Origin: Staphylococcus nepalensis | Lineage (GTDB): Bacteria; Bacillota; Bacilli; Staphylococcales; Staphylococcaceae | Assembly: GCF_014635045.1 (NCBI RefSeq) | Contig: NZ_BMCF01000011.1 | Coordinates: 1 to 63,701 of the forward strand | DNA: 63,701 nt | Reading direction: 5' to 3' | Part shown: positions 23,904 to 34,448 of the stretch, piece after piece | Layout: each line of letters starts with the position of its first letter | Numbering within the stretch: the stretch's first letter is position 1 | The notes under the pieces: model-generated | The model's database searches: none | What the model saw: the letters and a program-made list of their open reading frames with translations, nothing else | What the model was told of the DNA's origin: nothing | Position numbers and translations under genes: made by a program

Positions 23904-25163
23904 TTAAATTTTTTCAGTCCAAATGTCTGCGCCAAGTGATTTTAATGTTTCAACTATATTTGTATAACCACGATAAATATGTTTTACGTTATAAATTGTA
24001 GTAACCCCTTCTGCTAATAGACCAGCTACTATAAGGCAAGCACCAGCACGCAAATCACTTGCATATACTTCTGCGCCAGTTAATTTAGATGGTTTTATTG
24101 TTGCAGTACCGTTATCGGATGAAATGTTAGCGCCCATATTTCTCAATTCGTCAACGTGTTTAAAACGCGCTGGATAAATTGTTTCAGTTACAAATGAAAC
24201 ACCATCAGCCATAAACAACAATGGTGTAATTGGTTGTTGTAAGTCTGTAGCAAATCCAGGGTACACCAACGTCTTGATATCAACGCTTAAGTACGGGGCG
24301 TTTCTCTTGATAATCGCGCTGTCTTCCCCAACTTGGATGTCTACACCAAGCTCCTTTAATTTAACGGTTAATGGCTCAACATGAGTAGGAATAATATTGT
24401 TAATCGCAATGTCTTCTCCACAAGCAGCCGCTATACACATATAAGTACCAGCTTCAATTCTATCTGGAATGACTTGATGATGAGACCCATGAAGTTGGTC
24501 TACACCTTTGATTTTGATTGTACTTGTACCTGCACCTTTAATATTAGCACCTAAACTTGTTAAAAAGTTAGCCACGTCAACTACTTCGGGCTCTTTCGCT
24601 GCGTTTTCAATTACTGTTTGTCCTTCTGCACGAACTGCTGCTAGCATGATATTTATAGTAGCGCCTACACTTACAATGTCTAAAAATATATTAGCACCTA
24701 TTAAGCGGTCAGCTTCAATCTTCATAGATGTTTCACTAGATTCATCAATGCGTGCACCCAATGCTTTAAATCCTTTAATGTGTTGGTCGATTGGTCTTGG
24801 ACCTAAAGGACAACCGCCTGGCAAACCAATGACGCATTTTTTAAATCTGCCTAGCATCGCGCCCATCATATAATATGAAGCGCGCAATGATTCTACTTTA
24901 TTATTTGGCAAGGGGGCATTTTTAATTTCATTTGGATTCACTTCTAGCGTCATTCCGTTTAAATTGGTTTTTATATTTAAATCGCCCAATAAACTCACTA
25001 GCGTTTCTACATCTGAAATCTGTGGAAGACCTTCTATCGTTACTTTTTCTTCTGCCAATATTGCTGCAGGGATTATAGCCACGGCACTGTTTTTTGCGCC
25101 ATGATTATTAACTTCACCTTTAAGTGTTTGACCACCTCTGATTTTTATCACTTCTTGAGCCAT
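23904..25163 (-). CDS. murZ: UDP-N-acetylglucosamine 1-carboxyvinyltransferase MurZ
   Basis: Second MurA-family enzyme, 419 residues, catalysing the same PEP transfer. The active-site loop is [11 protein letters not shown] with Cys118. It differs from the first copy at many positions and lies next to fbaA, which identifies it as the staphylococcal MurZ (MurA2) orthologue. MurZ and MurA are partly redundant and are regulated differently in staphylococci. AAAGGAGATCAAG precedes the start. Confidence 0.96.
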   Translation of the reverse strand: MAQEVIKIRGGQTLKGEVNNHGAKNSAVAIIPAAILAEEKVTIEGLPQISDVETLVSLLGDLNIKTNLNGMTLEVNPNEIKNAPLPNNKVESLRASYYMMGAMLGRFKKCVIGLPGGCPLGPRPIDQHIKGFKALGARIDESSETSMKIEADRLIGANIFLDIVSVGATINIMLAAVRAEGQTVIENAAKEPEVVDVANFLTSLGANIKGAGTSTIKIKGVDQLHGSHHQVIPDRIEAGTYMCIAAACGEDIAINNIIPTHVEPLTVKLKELGVDIQVGEDSAIIKRNAPYLSVDIKTLVYPGFATDLQQPITPLLFMADGVSFVTETIYPARFKHVDELRNMGANISSDNGTATIKPSKLTGAEVYASDLRAGACLIVAGLLAEGVTTIYNVKHIYRGYTNIVETLKSLGADIWTEKI

Positions 25164-25620
25164 TCGCTTGATCTCCTTTACCTTTCAATCAATATTTCAA
25201 TTTTGTTACATTATTTGCATTATAAATTAAAAATTTATAGTTTGCAAAACACACCTATGAAACAAAATCTTTTTAAATTAATATTATGTATTACTTCACT
25301 TATATATATTTGGTAATACTATTTTTATTCCCAGTTTATTAAAGGTTAAATCCTATTTGTATGTTTTATTTAAATACTATGTAAATAACTTATGTTCAGA
25401 CTTACAGTTAATCAATACATGCTAATAAATTATAACATAAATAAATAAGCCTGAGACATTACTTTTTGTCTCAGGCTTATTCGTTAAATTGGCAGTAGCT
25501 ACTGGATTGAAAACACCGGTGTAACAGGATTTTCCTTCCAATTATTAATGCCTTAATGGAACAATGAAATGATATTAGATAAAGTGGATTTCTGCACTAC
25601 TCCACTTTAAAATAATAATA
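25164..25620. other. Intergenic region between fbaA and murZ
   Basis: About 455 AT-rich bases. It contains the perfect hairpin at 25444-25481 downstream of fbaA and presumably the murZ promoter nearer 25200. No coding frame supported. Confidence 0.5.
25444..25481 (-). terminator. Terminator of fbaA (GAGAC/GTCTC hairpin)
   Basis: Perfect 15-base arms AATAAGCCTGAGACA (25444-25458) and TGTCTCAGGCTTATT (25467-25481) with an 8-base loop. AT-rich flanks. Located about 140 bases after the fbaA stop. Confidence 0.75.
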
Positions 25621-26481
25621 TTATTTAGCTCTATTTGAAGTGCCAAATTCTTTAATTTTACCAATTACTGTCGCTTTAATTGCTTCACGTGCTGGCCCTA
25701 AATATTTACGAGGATCGTACATTTCTTTATCTTTATCTAAAGCTTCACGTACTGCTTTAGCAGAAGCAATTTGGTTTTCTGTATTGACATTGATTTTCGC
25801 AGTTCCGAATGGAATCGCTTTTTGAATATCTTTTGTTGGGATACCAGTACCACCGTGCAATACTAATGGTAAACCAGTTGAAGCACCGATTTCTTCCATT
25901 TCTTTAAATCCTAATTTCGGTTCACCTTTATACGGTCCGTGAACTGAGCCTAATGCTGGGGCTAAAGTATCGATACCAGTTCTTTCAACAAGTTCTTGAC
26001 ACTCTTTAGGATCTGCGTAGATAACGCCTTCAGCAATCACATCATCTTCTTGTCCGCCTACAGTGCCTAGTTCAGCTTCTACTGACACACCATGTTCGTG
26101 AGCATATTCAACAACTTTTGAAGTAGTTGCTATGTTGTCTTCGAATGGTTCGTGTGAAGCATCGATCATAACTGAAGTAAATCCAGCATCAATCGCTTCT
26201 TTACATTTATCAAAACTTGAACCATGGTCTAAGTGGATTGCAACTGGAATTGTAATTGCTTTATCGTGCATTAATCCTTCAACCATTTTAACTACTGTGT
26301 AGAATCCACCCATATAACGCGCAGCACCTTCAGAAACTCCTAAAATAACTGGAGCGTTTTCTTCTTGTGAAGCTTCTAATATAGCTTGTGTAAATTCCAA
26401 GTTATTTAAGTTGTATTGACCAACCGCATAACCATTTTCTTTCGCATCGATTAACATTTCTTTCATTGAAACTAAAGGCAT
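25621..26481 (-). CDS. fbaA: Fructose-bisphosphate aldolase, class II
   Basis: Zinc-dependent aldolase of glycolysis and gluconeogenesis, 286 residues. Metal-site motif [18 protein letters not shown], then SVMIDASH and the glycine-rich VLHGGTGIP and KINVNTENQ segments. Length is normal. AAGGAGGAACTTTC precedes the ATG. A cre-like sequence and TATAAT box are upstream, so CcpA may modulate it. Confidence 0.98.
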   Translation of the reverse strand: MPLVSMKEMLIDAKENGYAVGQYNLNNLEFTQAILEASQEENAPVILGVSEGAARYMGGFYTVVKMVEGLMHDKAITIPVAIHLDHGSSFDKCKEAIDAGFTSVMIDASHEPFEDNIATTSKVVEYAHEHGVSVEAELGTVGGQEDDVIAEGVIYADPKECQELVERTGIDTLAPALGSVHGPYKGEPKLGFKEMEEIGASTGLPLVLHGGTGIPTKDIQKAIPFGTAKINVNTENQIASAKAVREALDKDKEMYDPRKYLGPAREAIKATVIGKIKEFGTSNRAK

Positions 26482-26524
26482 GAAAGTTCCTCCTTAGTGC
26501 ATTTGCACATATTTTTACAATCTA

Positions 26525-26580
26525 ATTATATCAAAACCACAAGCATTTTGCATTCTTCTATTCAATTGTAAGCGTTTTTA
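26525..26580 (-). promoter_or_regulatory. fbaA promoter region with cre-like site
   Basis: A minus-strand TATAAT with TG extension (26525-26530) lies about 45 bases before fbaA. TGTAAGCGTTTTTA at 26567-26580 (plus-strand reading) matches the cre consensus TGWAARCGYTWNCW except at one position. Confidence 0.45.
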
Positions 26581-26694
26581 ATTTATTTTTTTATTTTATT
26601 CCTTTTAAATTACCCTTTAAATTTCTTTTTTTATATAAAATTGCAATATTTTTTACCATTAATTACAATGAGTGAATAGAACGGAGGTACATAC

Positions 26695-27216
26695 ATGTCT
26701 AAAATTTTAAATACACAATTAAACGGCGTTTTTAATCGCATCGAAGCCCAAGCGTTAGACGTTCAAATGGCTGCGCAATGTTTAATTCAAGCAATCGGAG
26801 GTGAGGGTACTGTATATGTTAAAGGGTATGAAGATTTAAATTTTTTTGAAGATTATGTCCTAAATAGTAATGAAAAACTCAAGTCTAGCGCCCCGCTAGC
26901 TTCAATCAACACATTTAAAGATATTGATACTACTGATAGAGTTTTATTGTTTTCGCCTTATTATACAGAACAATTAAAAAGAGATGTTGAAACTTTAATT
27001 GATTGTGATGTTGATTTTGTCTTAATTTGTAATAAACCCAAAACAGAAATCTTTCAAGACCATCTATTTCATTTCATCAATTTAAGCACACCGAGACCGA
27101 TTGTGTATACTGAGGATTACGATAAAATTGTTACGCCTCATCCAATTGCTTTTAGCTATATTTATTATGATATATATACACAAATGATTGAAATGGTTAG
27201 AGATCTAGATCTTTAG
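26695..27216 (+). CDS. ywjG: DUF2529 family protein (YwjG-like)
   Basis: 173 residues, begins MSKILNTQLNGVFNRIEAQ. It matches the DUF2529 family, whose members lie between fbaA and pyrG in Bacillus and Staphylococcus; the fold suggests a SIS-like sugar-phosphate binding domain but the function is unknown. Internal segments AAQCLIQAIGGEGTVYVKG and DRVLLFSPY are conserved-looking. GGAGGTACATAC precedes the ATG. Divergent from fbaA. Confidence 0.82.
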   Translation: MSKILNTQLNGVFNRIEAQALDVQMAAQCLIQAIGGEGTVYVKGYEDLNFFEDYVLNSNEKLKSSAPLASINTFKDIDTTDRVLLFSPYYTEQLKRDVETLIDCDVDFVLICNKPKTEIFQDHLFHFINLSTPRPIVYTEDYDKIVTPHPIAFSYIYYDIYTQMIEMVRDLDL

Positions 27217-27275
27217 AATAATAAAACGATTTTTTACATATACTACACTTTAACCTCTACAAATTGTCCAAATAT

Positions 27276-27316
27276 AAAAAGCGCACCTTCATTTCAAAAA
27301 TGAAGATGCGCTTTTT
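27276..27316. terminator. Bidirectional terminator between DUF2529 gene and pyrG
   Basis: AAAAAGCGCA..TTCATT and AATGAA..TGCGCTTTTT pair with a 2-base internal mismatch. A and T tracts on the two sides allow both directions. Confidence 0.8.
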
Positions 27317-27370
27317 AAGTTTGTTACACTAAAATCATAAATGCCAGTAATAGTAATTAGCCGCATTCGA

Positions 27371-27402
27371 AACTTCATGAATATTAAATCATGAAGTTTT
27401 TT
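27371..27402 (+). terminator. Second plus-strand terminator-like hairpin
   Basis: AACTTCATGA / TCATGAAGTT with 8-base loop and a following T6. It sits 55 bases beyond the preceding terminator; whether it backs that one up or ends another transcript is unclear. Confidence 0.55.
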
Positions 27403-27497
27403 GGCAAAGTTAGTGATAATTATAAGAGGTCAACGTAATTATATCTACGCTACGTTTCGAAAGCACTCATAACTTTGCTATTATCATGTTAATATCT

Positions 27498-29141
<1,644 letters not shown>

Positions 29142-29294
29142 TCAATACCAACAAAATATATGGCATGTACTATTAAACATTGAAGTAATTATCATTTATG
29201 TAAACGCCTATTTCCTATTGTTCATATGATAAAAGCATAACCCCGGAAAATAGCGTCATAAATTAATATTTTATAAACTTTATATAGTAATTCA

Positions 29295-29338
29295 AATAAA
29301 AAAATCGCTCCCTCTCACAGTATTTGTAAGGGGGAGCG
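29295..29338 (-). promoter_or_regulatory. pyrG leader attenuator (terminator controlled by reiterative G addition)
   Basis: On the minus strand CGCTCCCCCTTAC and GTGAGAGGGAGCG form an imperfect hairpin followed by T7, about 40 nt after a start site whose first bases are GGGCT. In Bacillus pyrG, low CTP causes slippage that adds extra G residues at the 5' end; the poly-G pairs with the CUCCC strand of the terminator and prevents termination. All parts are visible here. The hairpin also ends read-through from rpoE. Confidence 0.85.
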
Positions 29339-29375
29339 TATAACATTTATACACGTCGTCCTAATTTAAGGAGCC

Positions 29376-29411
29376 CGAATAAAATTTTATCATTTTCACG
29401 GGAAAAGTCAA
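29376..29411 (-). promoter_or_regulatory. pyrG promoter with GGGCT start
   Basis: Minus strand TTGACT (29406-29411), 16-base spacer, TAAAAT (29384-29389), then seven bases to GGGCTCC with the likely first base at 29376. The initial GGGC is the slippage sequence required for the attenuation mechanism. Confidence 0.8.
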
Positions 29412-29433
29412 ATGAATATTAGTAGATAATGAA

Positions 29434-29991
29434 TTATTTTTCTTCCTCTTCTTCGTCATCTTCATTTTCTTCATATTCCTCTTCTTCTTCTAAATCTTCC
29501 TCTTCTTCCTCTTCTTCGTCGATCACGATTTCATTCTCAGGAATTTCTTCGTCAACTTCTTCTTCATCTGGGTCTTCTGGATCTTCTAAAGTTTCTTGGT
29601 CATCCGTCGCTGTCGGGATATCATCATCTTCGTCTGCATCATCTTCGCCAAGTAATTTCAATGTTTTATCTTCTTCATCTTCTTCTTCTAAAATATCGAA
29701 TTTTTGAATCGTTGGCGCTATTTTTTCTTCAATGTCTGCTACTGAATACCAGTCACGTAGTCCCCAAATATTTTCCCCAACATTTAAGAAACGACCATCT
29801 GTATTCAAATCAGTATAGAATTGTACGATTCTATTTTCAATCTCATTATCTTCGTAATGACCAAGCGCTTTAAATTCATCTATGATATCATATAAATTCA
29901 TTGTATCGCCTTTTTCAAGTAATAACGTATAGGCCATATCGATAAATGATTTCTCATCAACCATTTCTTTTGTGTAATCTTGAATTCTCAT
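29434..29991 (-). CDS. rpoE: RNA polymerase delta subunit
   Basis: Gram-positive-specific RNA polymerase subunit, 185 residues. The folded N-terminal domain (about 1-90, HARE-HTH type: [36 protein letters not shown]) is followed by a disordered, almost purely acidic tail of about 90 residues of Glu and Asp. Delta increases promoter selectivity and recycling of polymerase. It lies directly upstream of pyrG as in Bacillus. AAAGGAAGAATAA-type site precedes the ATG. Confidence 0.97.
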   Translation of the reverse strand: MRIQDYTKEMVDEKSFIDMAYTLLLEKGDTMNLYDIIDEFKALGHYEDNEIENRIVQFYTDLNTDGRFLNVGENIWGLRDWYSVADIEEKIAPTIQKFDILEEEDEEDKTLKLLGEDDADEDDDIPTATDDQETLEDPEDPDEEEVDEEIPENEIVIDEEEEEEEDLEEEEEYEENEDDEEEEEK

Positions 29992-30106
29992 TATTTATTC
30001 TTCCTTTCAGAGGCATTTATGCATTTATCCAAATCAGTACTGTTCATCTTAAGTAATAATAACAAAAGTAAATTATAAATGACAATCCTTGATTTCGCAA
30101 ACGCAT

Positions 30107-30970
30107 TTAATAATTTATATATTTTTCAAATACAGCAAAATCTTCGCCGCTTTCAATTTCAACAAAGTTACTGTTTATACATAACGGTTTTAATTCATTA
30201 CGTTCCCCGTACAGCGTTATCGTAACAAATTGCGCACCTACAAATTTTTTTCGAATATAGGTTGGCAGTTGTCTTAATGCACTTTCAGCAATACCGTTAT
30301 GTCTCTCACCTTTATTCACTTCAATAGAATTTATATTAATTCGTTGCTGATGTTGCTCGATTGCAATAAAACCAACTTTACTGCCATCCTTAATCATATC
30401 AATCATATGATGCGTTTCGAAAGGTGATTCGTTATCATTAGGTTTTAATTTTAATGAAGATACATGCTTCGAATCTAAATCTAAATAATATAAACGTTCC
30501 TTACCAATAGGTCCTTCTTCTTTTGTAGCAGTATGCATAAAGCCTGCCCGTTCGTATACATTCCATGCGCCTTTATTTTCAGCATCTACGACTAAATACA
30601 AATGATTAAAACTCGGAAATAACTTTTGTACGTATTGTGGTAAATGCATCATCATTTTTGTACCATACCCATATCCTTGGAAACGTTCATTTACAGATAA
30701 AGATCGCACATATATGACTTGTTTGGGTGTGTCATAACCCTCGTGTTGATAATATTGATGTAGCACAAAGAAGCCTACTACTTCTCCATCTTCATTTAAT
30801 GCAATATTAGCTATTCTATCTTTATCACTGAGCGCATCGTCGAGTACATCTTTAGGTAACGAGGAGTATATTTGTTGCCGCTCACTTAATTTAAAATGAT
30901 GTAATGCAGTTTTATACTTATTTTCAAATACTTGTATCGTAATATTTTCAAACGATTCTTTAATAAACAT
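30107..30970 (-). CDS. Tandem GNAT acetyltransferase-like protein
   Basis: 287 residues. The first half is a normal GNAT domain with the acetyl-CoA loop RFQGYGYGTKMM at about 96-107 and a C-terminal YERAGFMHT motif. The second half (about 185-287) repeats the plan in weaker form with ERHNGIAESAL at about 222-232 and NSNFVEIE near the end. Substrate is unknown. Located downstream of a structured gap, divergent from coaW. The double-domain reading is my inference from motif spacing. Confidence 0.78.
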   Translation of the reverse strand: MFIKESFENITIQVFENKYKTALHHFKLSERQQIYSSLPKDVLDDALSDKDRIANIALNEDGEVVGFFVLHQYYQHEGYDTPKQVIYVRSLSVNERFQGYGYGTKMMMHLPQYVQKLFPSFNHLYLVVDAENKGAWNVYERAGFMHTATKEEGPIGKERLYYLDLDSKHVSSLKLKPNDNESPFETHHMIDMIKDGSKVGFIAIEQHQQRININSIEVNKGERHNGIAESALRQLPTYIRKKFVGAQFVTITLYGERNELKPLCINSNFVEIESGEDFAVFEKYINY

Positions 30971-31485
30971 ATCTTATCCCCTATTATTTTAACTTGTTAA
31001 TTAGTTATTAATACCACATTTGATTTAAAATAATCGAAATATGAATATTTCAAATTACTAATAGTTCAAAAAACAGTTCACATTCCAATTTACTCCAGGT
31101 TACTTTTCACTTCATCATGCCCATCATTTTAGAATGCTTTAGGAATATCACCATACTTGACCTTACTTTATGAATTATACATTTTTTTAAGGAGACAAAC
31201 CGTCGAACGTTAATCATGATACTATGCGTATCATGACGCATTTACATTTATACGCCCGGGACGTTAATTTGTGAGGTTATTACCATCTACTAGCCGTTTA
31301 GAATATAGTTTTTTCCTTTGTACTACCAAATACGTTTTTGTAAAAAGTATGCTTTGTTTATCTTGCTATTCTAATAAAAAGGCTAGACATCGTTCAAATT
31401 ATCCCTTTCCAATTCTCTATATTTGATTTTCCTAAATTTTATTATAATATAAGTTATAACGTAAATATTTTAGGAGGATAAATAG
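30971..31485. other. Long intergenic region between GNAT gene and coaW
   Basis: About 515 bases with no convincing reading frame. It holds a perfect 9-base hairpin TCATGATAC/GTATCATGA at 31214-31236, flanked by two copies of ACGTTAAT (near 31208 and 31262) and by CCCGGG at 31255-31260, an unusually GC-rich patch for this gap. The coaW promoter is probably near 31440-31460 (TATAAT-like). Possible unannotated RNA; no clear terminator. Confidence 0.45.
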
Positions 31486-32283
31486 ATGAAAATAGGCATT
31501 GATGCCGGTGGAACGCTCATAAAAATTGTCCAAGATTATGATGGAAAACGTGAATATTCTACCAGATTAACCACTGAAATTAATGAAGTCATCGAGTGGT
31601 TAGACCGACAAGTGTGTGAAAGTATTAGTTTAACAGGAGGACAAGCTGGTACTATAAGAGATAGGTTAACGTGCCCATCTCGGATTTTTGTAGAGTTTGA
31701 TGCTGCTGCAAATGGACTTGAAATTTTATTAGAGGAGCAAGGACACCAATTAGACAATTATATATTTACCAATGTAGGGACGGGCACATCACTTCATTTT
31801 TCAGACGGTAAAAAACAACAACGTGTCGGCGGTGTAGGCGCAGGCGGCGGAATGATACAAGGCCTTGGTTACTTGCTGACTGGACTGAAAGACTATAAAC
31901 AATTAACAGACACAGCCCAAAAAGGCGATCGTGAATTCATTGATTTAAAAGTAAAACACATTTATAAAGATAGTGAACCACCTATTTCAGGTGATTTAAC
32001 TGCTGCAAATTTTGGCCATGTATTACATAACTTAGATAAAAGCTTCTCTAACGCTGATAAATTAGCATCATTGATTGGAGTTGTAGGTGAAGTCATTACT
32101 ACGATGTCTATTACAGTCGCAAGAGAATATCAAACTGAAAATGTAGCTTACATTGGGTCTTCATTCCATAATAATGACTTACTAAAAGAAGTTGTTGAAG
32201 ATTACACTGTATTACGTGGTTTTAAACCCTATTATATTGAACACGGGGCATTTTCTGGTGCGTTAGGCGCAATACATCTTTAA
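31486..32283 (+). CDS. coaW: Type II pantothenate kinase
   Basis: First step of coenzyme A synthesis: phosphorylation of pantothenate. 265 residues with the actin-like ASKHA fold: [16 protein letters not shown] (phosphate 1), [11 protein letters not shown] and [21 protein letters not shown] (phosphate 2/adenosine). This eukaryote-like, CoA-insensitive enzyme is characteristic of staphylococci, which use CoA as their main low-molecular-weight thiol with bacillithiol. AGGAGGATAAATAG precedes the ATG. Confidence 0.96.
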   Translation: MKIGIDAGGTLIKIVQDYDGKREYSTRLTTEINEVIEWLDRQVCESISLTGGQAGTIRDRLTCPSRIFVEFDAAANGLEILLEEQGHQLDNYIFTNVGTGTSLHFSDGKKQQRVGGVGAGGGMIQGLGYLLTGLKDYKQLTDTAQKGDREFIDLKVKHIYKDSEPPISGDLTAANFGHVLHNLDKSFSNADKLASLIGVVGEVITTMSITVAREYQTENVAYIGSSFHNNDLLKEVVEDYTVLRGFKPYYIEHGAFSGALGAIHL

Positions 32284-32291
32284 AACAATTA

Positions 32292-32342
32292 TTACCATGA
32301 AATAAGTACGCTGAAATGGATTCAATACTTATTTCATGGTAA
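32292..32342. repeat. Long hairpin between coaW and DUF2750 gene
   Basis: Perfect 17-base arms TTACCATGAAATAAGTA and TACTTATTTCATGGTAA with a 17-base loop, ten bases after coaW. It has no T tract on the plus strand (AAAAAA follows), so simple termination for coaW is not supported. Confidence 0.6.
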
Positions 32343-32422
32343 AAAATAGGAACAGTTACTGTCTTAAATATGCTGCATATTTATAACTAGTAACTAGATC
32401 CATCACTTCATATATTTCTCGA

Positions 32423-33088
32423 CTAAAACGGTAATTGATCTAACATTTTTTGCGCTGATACTACAGTGCCTACTACGCCCGGTTTCAAATCAACAGCTAC
32501 TGCTTTGTCATCATCTCTCAAAATATCTAACCATTCTGCAAATACTTCGCCTTCTACTTCGATAATATCGCATTCTTCAAAATCTTCATTTCTTACTTTT
32601 TCAGCCCTATTTCGGATACTCCACACCGGCATGATGTGCGGTTTTTGGTGTTCATCATCACTGATCATTATAAATTGCTTAGCCTCTTTATTAGAGAGAC
32701 CGAATACAGCATCTTCTTTAGCAACATCCATTACAAATTCTTTTAACCGAATTTCATCCAAATCTGACATTAATTCATTCGTTGCTTCAACAATATTAAC
32801 TAAATCTCCATCAGTTTGTGAGGAAGGATCCATCAATACTTCCTCACCTTCTTCGAACACATCGTCTATTTCATATGTTACAAAACGATCAATATCAATT
32901 TTTTTAATTTGGTCATAATCGGTGTCATGTTTAGTTAAGAAAGTCTCAGCTGTTTCTTTATTTGTCCAAACACAGATAATTTCCTTTCCTAATACTTCAT
33001 GTCTAATGAGTTGTTTTGATTTTGTTGCTACATAAAAAAATTCATTTACTAGTATATCTTGAAAAAATGAACTTGCTTTATAAGACAT
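32423..33088 (-). CDS. DUF2750 family protein, two repeats
   Basis: 221 residues, acidic, soluble. N-terminal half: FYVATKSKQLIRHEVLGKEIICVWTNKETAETF; C-terminal half: KQFIMISDDEHQKPHIMPVWSIRNRAEKV. The two halves look like tandem copies of the same fold, matching DUF2750 proteins whose function is unknown. It is convergent with coaW and upstream of nothing obvious. AAGGTGTAATT precedes the ATG. Confidence 0.72.
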   Translation of the reverse strand: MSYKASSFFQDILVNEFFYVATKSKQLIRHEVLGKEIICVWTNKETAETFLTKHDTDYDQIKKIDIDRFVTYEIDDVFEEGEEVLMDPSSQTDGDLVNIVEATNELMSDLDEIRLKEFVMDVAKEDAVFGLSNKEAKQFIMISDDEHQKPHIMPVWSIRNRAEKVRNEDFEECDIIEVEGEVFAEWLDILRDDDKAVAVDLKPGVVGTVVSAQKMLDQLPF

Positions 33089-33254
33089 AATTACACCTTC
33101 AATTCATTTATATTATTTAACCATATTTAGAATATAAATGAGTCTATTGCTAGAGTCAATTAACGCCACACAATTCACTTCGAAATTTTAAAGCATCCAA
33201 TAAATATACTCAGATTTCTACAATAATCAAACATCATTTGTAATTTTTCACTTA

Positions 33255-34448
33255 TTAGACTTTTAATTCATTTAAAAATTGTTGCTCTAAACAAGCTACT
33301 TCTTTTTTGTCCTTCCCATGCCAAATACAAGCGCATCTTGAAGACACATGCCCGTTTTCATACCAGTCTCCATCATAATAAGCTAATGGAAATAAATGAT
33401 TATTTTTCACATACTTTAAAATTGTATTAAAAAAATGTTCATTATTATCTGGTGCGATATAACTATAAAACTTTTGGTATCCATCTTGTATGACTGGCTC
33501 TAACAACAACATGCTGGTAGAACCATTTTGTCTAAAATTTAAATCAATCGCAAAAATATCTCCATTTTTATCTAACAATAAATCAAATCCTGCAATTCCA
33601 ATAAAACCTTTGGATACGCCAATTTCCATAATTTCTCTTCCAGCTTGAATAATGGATTCAGGCACATCATGTACATTTTCGTTGCCGTTATAATGTCCGT
33701 ATTCATCTGTTAATTGCTCTGAAGTTCCAATATAACGAATGCCTTCATCTTTTTCATATGCAAATTGCACACAATAGTTGGCTATTTCTTCTATTTTTTG
33801 TTCAATAATCAATGTATGTGTTTCTTCCTGTGCTTCTGCGATTCGAGATTTAGCTTTAGTTAAATCTGACTCATTATAACAAATCATAACCCCATAACCC
33901 CCAGCTGTCGGCAAATCATCGCCCGGCTTCACGACAAAAGGGAATCGCCAATGTGATACTGCATCTTCAAAATCGCAAATATTCACAACATCACGTGCGG
34001 GTAAATATTTATGGTTTGTCCATTCTGGTATGCGTGCTTTATTATTTAAAGCTACAAAGACATCTTTATCTATAGCATAATATTTTTGCTCTAAAATCGA
34101 TTCGTTATGGATATATTGAAAATAAATGCGTTTACGGTCTTGCTTAGCTAATTTATTTATCGTTTGCTCGTAACTTTGTTGGTCATAAAAAGTATAAATA
34201 TTTGTAGGCATCGTTTTGCCGATTGTATCAAATAAAATTTTCAATTTATCTGTAACATTCGCTTCATGCACTATAACAGGTATTTGATCAGCGATAATAA
34301 GCTCTCTACCTGTTAAAAAATTGGATTGGTGTTCTTCTGGGTTTAACCATGGATTTGAAACATAAGATGGTCTAGCAGTATATACTACGTCATTGTTATA
34401 TATATCACTAAGTGTTAATTTAGGGTGTTGCATGCTTAGTTTTTTCAT
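33255..34448 (-). CDS. ATP-grasp family ligase, product unknown
   Basis: 397 residues. The ATP-grasp core starts at about 150: FPFVVKPGDDLPTAGGYGVMICYNE (nucleotide lysine and glycine-rich loop), LIIEQKIEE, and the metal-binding end FAIDLNFRQNGSTSMLL. These enzymes join a carboxylate to an amine via acyl phosphate. The substrates cannot be read. Its ATG overlaps the stop of the upstream M20 hydrolase by four bases, so ligase and hydrolase are translationally coupled. The pair lies next to luxS in staphylococci. The start at 34448 is supported by AAGGGGTACAAAAA. Confidence 0.8.
   Translation of the reverse strand: MKKLSMQHPKLTLSDIYNNDVVYTARPSYVSNPWLNPEEHQSNFLTGRELIIADQIPVIVHEANVTDKLKILFDTIGKTMPTNIYTFYDQQSYEQTINKLAKQDRKRIYFQYIHNESILEQKYYAIDKDVFVALNNKARIPEWTNHKYLPARDVVNICDFEDAVSHWRFPFVVKPGDDLPTAGGYGVMICYNESDLTKAKSRIAEAQEETHTLIIEQKIEEIANYCVQFAYEKDEGIRYIGTSEQLTDEYGHYNGNENVHDVPESIIQAGREIMEIGVSKGFIGIAGFDLLLDKNGDIFAIDLNFRQNGSTSMLLLEPVIQDGYQKFYSYIAPDNNEHFFNTILKYVKNNHLFPLAYYDGDWYENGHVSSRCACIWHGKDKKEVACLEQQFLNELKV

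Noticed and set aside
29429..29707. Serine-rich antisense frame
   Set aside because: It is the complement of the acidic rpoE tail (GAA/GAT runs give TTC/ATC).
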